From: CAZVFX01 sp964626565
GTDB lineage: Bacteria > Myxococcota_A > UBA9042 > CAIXZC01
Length of the DNA stretch: 64,000 bases
Reading direction: 5' to 3'
Assembly (NCBI GenBank): GCA_964626565.1
Contig: CAZVFX010000004.1
Coordinates: 1 to 64,000 of the forward strand
Shown here one piece after another: positions 59,682 to 64,000 of this stretch. The notes under the pieces are model-generated. The model worked only from the letters and a program-made list of their open reading frames with translations, made no database searches and had not been told where the DNA came from. The position numbers and the translations under genes are program-made. The stretch's first letter is position 1. Every line of letters begins with the position of its first letter.

Positions 59682-60419
59682 ATGCAGGCACTGAAGAGAC
59701 AACTCGTTAAATTCTCGCACCGGGTCTGGGAGCAGGGCTGGGCCGCCAATCATGACGGCAACATCACCGTCAGAATCGACAAGCGCAGGATTCTGGCTAC
59801 TCCCACCGCCTTTTCCAAAATCGAGATCAGGGAAGATGACCTGCTGATCATCGAGACCCATACGGGGAAGGTGTTGTCGGGCCGGCATCGACCTTTTTCC
59901 GAATTGGGCCTTCACCTTGAGTACTACCGGACCCGTGAAGATGCAAATGCAGTGGTCCACGCCCACCCCCCGGTTACCTCCGGACTAACGGTAGCGGGCG
60001 TCGAGGTCGAGCCCCGCATGACTCCCGAGGCGGTGGTATCGCTGGGCGACCGGATCCCCTTGGCGCCGGTGGTCTTCCCCGGTTCCCTGGAGAGTCGTCA
60101 GCAGGTGCGTTTCCTCGGGAGGCTCTACGACGTAATCGCTCTGGCCAGCCACGGTGTCATCACCTGCGGCACGGACCTGGAACAAGCCTATCTTCGCTGC
60201 GAACTGTGCGAACAGTTGGCGCAGATGCAGCAGGTGGCCATGGGGGTAGGCAGGTTGCAACTCATCCCCGACGTATGGATTCCCGACCTGTTGGCCAAGC
60301 GCAAGAAAGCAGGCCTCGGCCCCGAAGGCCGCGGCGAGCAACCCCCGGCACCCGACATCTCCTCCCTCCCCGTCGACCAGATAGTCGAAGCCATGGTTGA
60401 GAACCTGAAAGACGGTTAG
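59682..60419 (+). CDS. Class II aldolase/adducin family protein
   Basis: A 245-residue protein of the L-fuculose-1-phosphate aldolase / ribulose-5-phosphate epimerase family. AANHDGNITVR is the substrate phosphate loop, FSELGLHLEYY gives the catalytic Glu, VHAHPPVTSG holds two zinc-binding His, and ASHGVITCG the third. It should cleave or epimerise a sugar phosphate in the cytoplasm; the exact sugar cannot be told. GGGTG precedes the ATG at 59682. The stop codon TAG is part of a GTTAGNT heptamer array. It is divergent from the RNase J gene. Confidence 0.85.
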   Translation: MQALKRQLVKFSHRVWEQGWAANHDGNITVRIDKRRILATPTAFSKIEIREDDLLIIETHTGKVLSGRHRPFSELGLHLEYYRTREDANAVVHAHPPVTSGLTVAGVEVEPRMTPEAVVSLGDRIPLAPVVFPGSLESRQQVRFLGRLYDVIALASHGVITCGTDLEQAYLRCELCEQLAQMQQVAMGVGRLQLIPDVWIPDLLAKRKKAGLGPEGRGEQPPAPDISSLPVDQIVEAMVENLKDG

Positions 60420-60525
60420 TTGTTAGCTGTTAGCCGTTGGTTGTTAGCTTGAAGCCCGAAACCCGAAACCCGAAACCCGAAACCCGAAACCCGAAACCCG
60501 AAACCCGAAACTCGAAACCCGAAAC
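60415..60525. repeat. Two adjoining heptamer arrays (GTTAGCT and CCCGAAA types)
   Basis: GTTAGTT, GTTAGCT, GTTAGCC, GTTGGTT, GTTAGCT (60415-60450) are followed by about ten CCCGAAA units (60454-60525), all with a 7-nt period. They fill the gap between the convergent aldolase and nhaA genes; the aldolase stop codon lies in the first unit. Confidence 0.8.
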
Positions 60526-60535
60526 GTCCTCTTCC

Positions 60536-61723
60536 CTAGTACGTTCCCTTCTTGATCCCCAGACCCTTCGCCACTGCAAAGGTGATAATTGCCGCGCCGA
60601 AGCTGAACAGGGCGCCCATCTTGACGCTGTCCAGGAGATCCCCCGGCGGGAAGGCGACCACGCTGACGAACAGCGCCACCGTGAACCCGATCGCGGCGGC
60701 AAAGCCCACCACCAGCAGTTCCTTGTTGCCCATACCCTTGGGCAGGGTGAGGCCGCAAAGCTGGCCAATCTTGGTGCACGCCACGATGCCGACGGGCTTA
60801 CCCACGATCAGACCGGCGAGCACCAGCCATGTACCGGCTCCCACGGCAGATAGCGCAACGCCTGCGTTGACGAAGCCGAAGAGGCCCAAGATCAGCTCTA
60901 CCGGGTTCTTCCACCAGTGCTCCATGCGGTTCAGCGTGTCCGTGCCCTCGGATTCACCGGGCGCCCAGATGCCCAGGTCAGTGTGCTCGTGAGGCATGCA
61001 CCACGCCAGGGGTACGAGAGCCAGAGCCGGGTGGATGCCGCCCTCGTGGAAAGCGAACCACGACAGCACGCCCGGGCCCAGCAGATAGGCCCAGAACGAG
61101 TTGATCTTCAACACCTTCCAGAAGACCAGCGCCAGGGCAATGGCCGCGGCCGCGCCAACGAAGAACACCAGTTGAGGGTTGATGCCGTGGAGGAAGGGTA
61201 GGATGTTGTGTACTTTCTGAGGATAAAACGCGGCCAGTACGATTAGCCCGCCCGCGTCGTCGGCGATGGCCAGCAGCAGCAGAAAGACGATGGGCGCCGG
61301 GGTCTTTCCACCCGCACCCTTACCAAAGATCATCTTGGCTACCAGGTACGAGAACGCAATATCCGTGGCCATGGGCACGGCCCAACCCCGGGTCAGGTCG
61401 GGTTGAGCAAATATCTTGGTGCCGATGATGTAGATGGCAGCAGGTCCGACCATGCCGCCAATGGTGGCCATAATGGGGAGGCTGGCTGTGCGCACATTGG
61501 ATAGGGCGCCGCCCGGCAGCATGGCTTCCCTGATCTCCTTTCCCGCCAGCAGGAAGAAGAACGCCATGAAGATGTCGTTTACTGCGAACTCGATGACATG
61601 TTTCGTCTCGGCGTACGCCTCGTAGTTAGTGTTGGCCCAGATGAGAGCCACCAGTGCTCCGCCGATGAGAAACAGCGAGTTTTCGAGGAGGAATCTGACC
61701 ATTTCGCGGCTTGCCTTTACCAT
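60536..61723 (-). CDS. nhaA: Na+/H+ antiporter NhaA
   Basis: A 395-residue inner-membrane antiporter with about twelve hydrophobic segments. FFFLLAGKEIREAMLPGGALS, PMATDIAFSYLVAKMIFG and LLLLAIADDAGGLIVLAAFY are conserved NhaA blocks; the AIADDAG pair of aspartates forms the ion-binding site. It exchanges sodium for protons and keeps pH and sodium in balance. A long soluble loop in the second half (HEHTDLGIWAPGESEGTDTLN) is typical. GGCGGAGAAGAT precedes the ATG. It lies 18 bases after serS on the same strand. Confidence 0.93.
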   Translation of the reverse strand: MVKASREMVRFLLENSLFLIGGALVALIWANTNYEAYAETKHVIEFAVNDIFMAFFFLLAGKEIREAMLPGGALSNVRTASLPIMATIGGMVGPAAIYIIGTKIFAQPDLTRGWAVPMATDIAFSYLVAKMIFGKGAGGKTPAPIVFLLLLAIADDAGGLIVLAAFYPQKVHNILPFLHGINPQLVFFVGAAAAIALALVFWKVLKINSFWAYLLGPGVLSWFAFHEGGIHPALALVPLAWCMPHEHTDLGIWAPGESEGTDTLNRMEHWWKNPVELILGLFGFVNAGVALSAVGAGTWLVLAGLIVGKPVGIVACTKIGQLCGLTLPKGMGNKELLVVGFAAAIGFTVALFVSVVAFPPGDLLDSVKMGALFSFGAAIITFAVAKGLGIKKGTY

Positions 61724-61741
61724 ATCTTCTCCGCCTGCATG

Positions 61742-63016
61742 CTATTGCGGCTTGATAACTTCCAAGCCGCCCATATAAGGCACCAGCACCTTGGGCACTA
61801 CGACGCTGCCGTCGGCTTGCTGGTAGTTCTCCAGTATTGCGATGATGGTCCGGCCGATAGCCAGACCTGATCCATTAATAGTATGTACAAAGCGGGGGCG
61901 CTGCTTTTTTTCCCCTTCGGGCCGATATCGAATCGATGCCCGGCGCGCCTGGAACTCGTAAAAATTGCTGCACGATGAGATTTCACGATAGGTCTTCTGG
62001 CCGGGAAGCCACACTTCGAGGTCGTAGCATTTCCCTGCGGAGAATCCCATGTCGCCCCGGCAAAGCAGCGAGACGCGGTAGGGCAACTCGAGGAGTTGCA
62101 GCACCGCCTCCGCATCCGCAGCCAGCGCCTCCAATTCGTCGGGTGAGGATTCGGGAGTGGTGAATTTCACCAGTTCCACTTTCTGGAACTGGTGCACCCT
62201 GGTGATACCCCGGGTGTCCTGGCCGGCAGCCCCTGCCTCTCGGCGGAAGCAGGAGGAATACGCCGCATATTTGATGGGTAACTGCTCTTCCTGCAGAATC
62301 TCTTCCCGGTGCATGTTGGTCACCGGCACCTCGGCCGTTGGAATCAGGAACATGTCGTCGGTGGAGAACGCCTCTTCCGCGAACTTCGGCAACTGGCCCG
62401 TACCTTCCATGGACTGCCTGGTGACCATGTAGGGCGGGAGCACCGGTTCGTATCCTCTCTTTGCCGCTTCGTCCAGCATGAACCGGGCCAGACCCAACTC
62501 CAGGTACACTCCGGCCCCTCGGTAGAGCGCCTGACGGGAACCGCCCACTTTTGCGGCAGCCTCCAGATCGAGGACGCCCGCTGCCGTACCCACGTCCCAG
62601 TGGGGCAGGGCCTCGAAGTCGAACGTCCGGGGTTCACCCCATGACCTCACAACTATGTTGTCTTCTTCGCTTGTCCCCTCCGGGACCGACTCGTCGGGGA
62701 GGTTCGGGATGTACATTACGAAGCTACCCAGCTCTTCCTCGACTGTGGCGACGGTGCGTTCCAGCTCCTTGACCCGCGCGGATAAGCTCTTCAGCTCCTC
62801 TCGCATGGCGCCCGCCTTTTCCCGGTCCCGGGCTATCTTCTTGAACTCGTTGGAGAGCTGTTTCTGGCGATGGCGACTCTCTTCGAACTCGCCGATTGCC
62901 GACAGGCGTCCTTGGAACAGCTCGACCAGGCGGTCCCAGTCCACCTCTGCGCCGCGGCCCTCGAGACGGTCACGCACCTCGTCCAGGTTTTCGTACAGGA
63001 ATCTCGGGTCGTGCAT
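61742..63016 (-). CDS. serS: Serine--tRNA ligase
   Basis: A 424-residue seryl-tRNA synthetase of class II. The N-terminal coiled-coil arm (about 25-105) that binds the long variable arm of tRNA-Ser is clear. Motif 2 reads SSCFRREAGAAGQDTRGITRVHQF and motif 3 HTINGSGLAIGRTIIAILEN; TAEVPVTNMH is also typical. It charges tRNA with serine in the cytoplasm. ATG 63016 follows GGAGGAGTGGC; an in-frame start twelve codons earlier lacks a ribosome binding site. nhaA follows closely. Confidence 0.95.
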   Translation of the reverse strand: MHDPRFLYENLDEVRDRLEGRGAEVDWDRLVELFQGRLSAIGEFEESRHRQKQLSNEFKKIARDREKAGAMREELKSLSARVKELERTVATVEEELGSFVMYIPNLPDESVPEGTSEEDNIVVRSWGEPRTFDFEALPHWDVGTAAGVLDLEAAAKVGGSRQALYRGAGVYLELGLARFMLDEAAKRGYEPVLPPYMVTRQSMEGTGQLPKFAEEAFSTDDMFLIPTAEVPVTNMHREEILQEEQLPIKYAAYSSCFRREAGAAGQDTRGITRVHQFQKVELVKFTTPESSPDELEALAADAEAVLQLLELPYRVSLLCRGDMGFSAGKCYDLEVWLPGQKTYREISSCSNFYEFQARRASIRYRPEGEKKQRPRFVHTINGSGLAIGRTIIAILENYQQADGSVVVPKVLVPYMGGLEVIKPQ

Positions 63017-63093
63017 GCCACTCCTCCGTCTGTCGGCAAGCGAACGTATCAAATCTCGTCCTGCCTTGCAAGATGGTAACTGCCCCGATTTTT

Positions 63094-63122
63094 TTGGCGG
63101 AAAAGCAAAGCTGGACTATGCT
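63094..63122 (+). promoter_or_regulatory. Promoter of the MscS-related membrane protein gene
   Basis: TTGGCG (63094-63099), 17 nt, TATGCT (63117-63122). TAAGGAGAA precedes the ATG at 63165. Confidence 0.45.
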
Positions 63123-63164
63123 TTGTGGTGATTTTGCACTCTTTAGAATGTAAGGAGAAATGCC

Positions 63165-63842
63165 ATGTGGGACGCCATTCTTGAACCTCTCAGGCGATTG
63201 GTCGATGTTCTCAACGCCAACTGGAGCAACATCGTGATGACCATCCTGGTGCTGCTGGGCGGCTGGCTGGTCGCCAGAGCTATCAGGGTATTGCTGGTGC
63301 GGGGTTTGCGCATCGCTCGCCTCGACCTGGTCGCGGAGAAGGCCGGCATCGAAGAGTTCCTCAAGAAAGGGGGAATCAAGCAGGATGCGGTGGATCTTCT
63401 AGGCGCTCTGGTTTACTGGATTATCATCATCATCATCCTGTTGACGGTGATGCAGATCTGGGGCGTGGGCGACGAATTGAGCACCACCCTGGTGCCGTTC
63501 CTGCCCAGGATCTTCGTGTCGCTGGTGATCCTGATCCTGGGGCTATACATTGCGTCTTTCGTGGGCGACCTGGTACGTACTACGTCGGCCAACGCGGAGA
63601 TCATGTATGCGAAGATGTTGGGCCAGGTGATTCACTATATACTGGTCATCTTCGTCGTGCTCACTGCCTTACAGCAACTGGGCATTGAGACCAAACTGAT
63701 CTCCTGGGGTTTCCTCCTCATCCTGGGCTCCCTCTGTTTGGGGGGTGCCCTTGCTCTCGGCCTGGGCGCCAAGGATGTGGTCCGGCGCCGGCTGGAAGCA
63801 TGGGAAGCTGAAGCAGAGAAGGACGCAAAGAAGGAAGAGTAG
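63165..63842 (+). CDS. Small MscS-related / conserved TM helix membrane protein
   Basis: The 225-residue protein has about five membrane helices (among them MTILVLLGGWLVARAIRVL, YWIIIIIILLTVMQIW and GFLLILGSLCLGGALALGLG). The last of these, with the Gly/Ala-rich GALALGLGAKDVVRR, resembles the pore helix of MscS-type mechanosensitive channels, but the large cytoplasmic domain of MscS is missing. The protein fits the conserved TM helix family of small MscS relatives. It ends in a charged tail. A strong TAAGGAGAA site precedes the ATG. A heptamer array and a convergent gene follow. Confidence 0.75.
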   Translation: MWDAILEPLRRLVDVLNANWSNIVMTILVLLGGWLVARAIRVLLVRGLRIARLDLVAEKAGIEEFLKKGGIKQDAVDLLGALVYWIIIIIILLTVMQIWGVGDELSTTLVPFLPRIFVSLVILILGLYIASFVGDLVRTTSANAEIMYAKMLGQVIHYILVIFVVLTALQQLGIETKLISWGFLLILGSLCLGGALALGLGAKDVVRRRLEAWEAEAEKDAKKEE

Positions 63843-63880
63843 AGGTAGCAGCAAGCCAGAGGTGGGTTGGTCCTGCTTAC

Positions 63881-63925
63881 TTCTCACCGCTCAAAGCTCA
63901 CTGCTCAAAACTCAAAGCTCACTCC
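63881..63925. repeat. Heptamer array (CTCANNG type)
   Basis: CTCACCG, CTCAAAG, CTCACTG, CTCAAAA, CTCAAAG, CTCACTC units run with a 7-nt period. On the minus strand the array supplies the stop codon of the gene at the right edge. Confidence 0.65.
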
Positions 63926-64000
63926 GACACGTATACCGTAGCCTGAATACCGTCCTCACCGTCCGGGTTTATCCCCTGCAGTGCCACAGGCTTCTTGCCC
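63919..64000 (-). CDS. 3' end of a gene entering from the right
   Basis: The minus strand is open from the window edge to TGA at 63919-63921 and encodes a C-terminal peptide with KKPVALQGINPDGEDG, ending in IQATVYVSE. The codon use fits the neighbours, and the stop lies within a heptamer array just as in mvaD and the fumarase beta gene. Too little is visible to name a product. Confidence 0.5.
   Translation of the reverse strand, partial: GKKPVALQGINPDGEDGIQATVYVSE

Noticed and set aside
60454..60525. Telomere-like or phage attachment repeat
   Set aside because: CCCGAAA units form one of many heptamer arrays between ordinary genes; no integrase or linear-replicon signs are present.

Overview
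The window looks like a metagenome-derived scaffold from a GC-rich Gram-negative bacterium of the old Deltaproteobacteria, most like Myxococcota. The reasons are MYXO-CTERM-like C-terminal tails, MopE-type metal-binding motifs, a GltJ/AgmX-like zinc-ribbon/GYF protein, mevalonate-pathway genes, and both RNase Y and RNase J next to proteobacterial genes such as holC and zapA. It is a chromosomal region. I see no phage, insertion sequence, plasmid gene, CRISPR array, rRNA or tRNA.

Layout. 1-1.4 kb: N-terminal part of a cysteine-rich lipoprotein. 2-4.1 kb: MoxR-type ATPase plus VWA protein. 4.2-11 kb: membrane sulfatase-like protein, lipase, SDR protein and polytopic membrane protein. 11-14.2 kb: mucoidy-inhibitor-like and BNR-repeat exported proteins. 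14.2-24.2 kb: a surface-protein island with two tandem MopE/beta-propeller lipoproteins and two tandem cysteine-repeat proteins with sortase-like tails. The second cysteine-repeat gene is interrupted by a 100-N gap that looks like an assembly artefact. 24.3-29.6 kb: FAD enzyme, nucleotidyltransferase, B12-type radical SAM protein and acyl-CoA dehydrogenase. 29.7-32.2 kb: rny, a probable 6S RNA, zapA and thioredoxin. 32.3-41.6 kb: a 2259-residue pseudokinase/TPR protein facing a beta-helix lipoprotein across overlapping divergent promoters. 41.6-47.7 kb: malic enzyme, then a minus-strand operon of holC, a secreted protein, mvaD, a GHMP kinase and a membrane-anchored papain-like protein. 48-50.7 kb: GltJ-like protein, small membrane protein, phasin-like protein. 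50.8-53.1 kb: operon of a CPBP protease, a small membrane protein and both class I fumarase subunits. 53.2-64 kb: a repeat-bearing exported protein, an L,D-transpeptidase lipoprotein, a radical SAM pair, RNase J, class II aldolase, NhaA, SerS, an MscS-related membrane protein, and the 3' end of one more gene.

Three themes connect the window. First, much of the coding capacity is for exported or surface proteins, and a CPBP-family protease (the family that contains myxosortases) lies in the same window as the tail-bearing substrates. Second, at least nine intergenic loci carry short degenerate tandem arrays. Almost all have a period of exactly 7 nt, although the seven-base word differs from locus to locus, and several arrays supply the stop (and in one case the start) codon of the adjoining gene. 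Third, many genes have readable sigma70-type promoters (TTGACA or TTGACT, about 17 nt, TANNNT), and a few promoters place the transcription start at the ATG itself, suggesting leaderless messages.

All functional calls come from reading sequence motifs; no database search was run. Start codons were chosen from ribosome binding sites, signal peptides and promoter positions.
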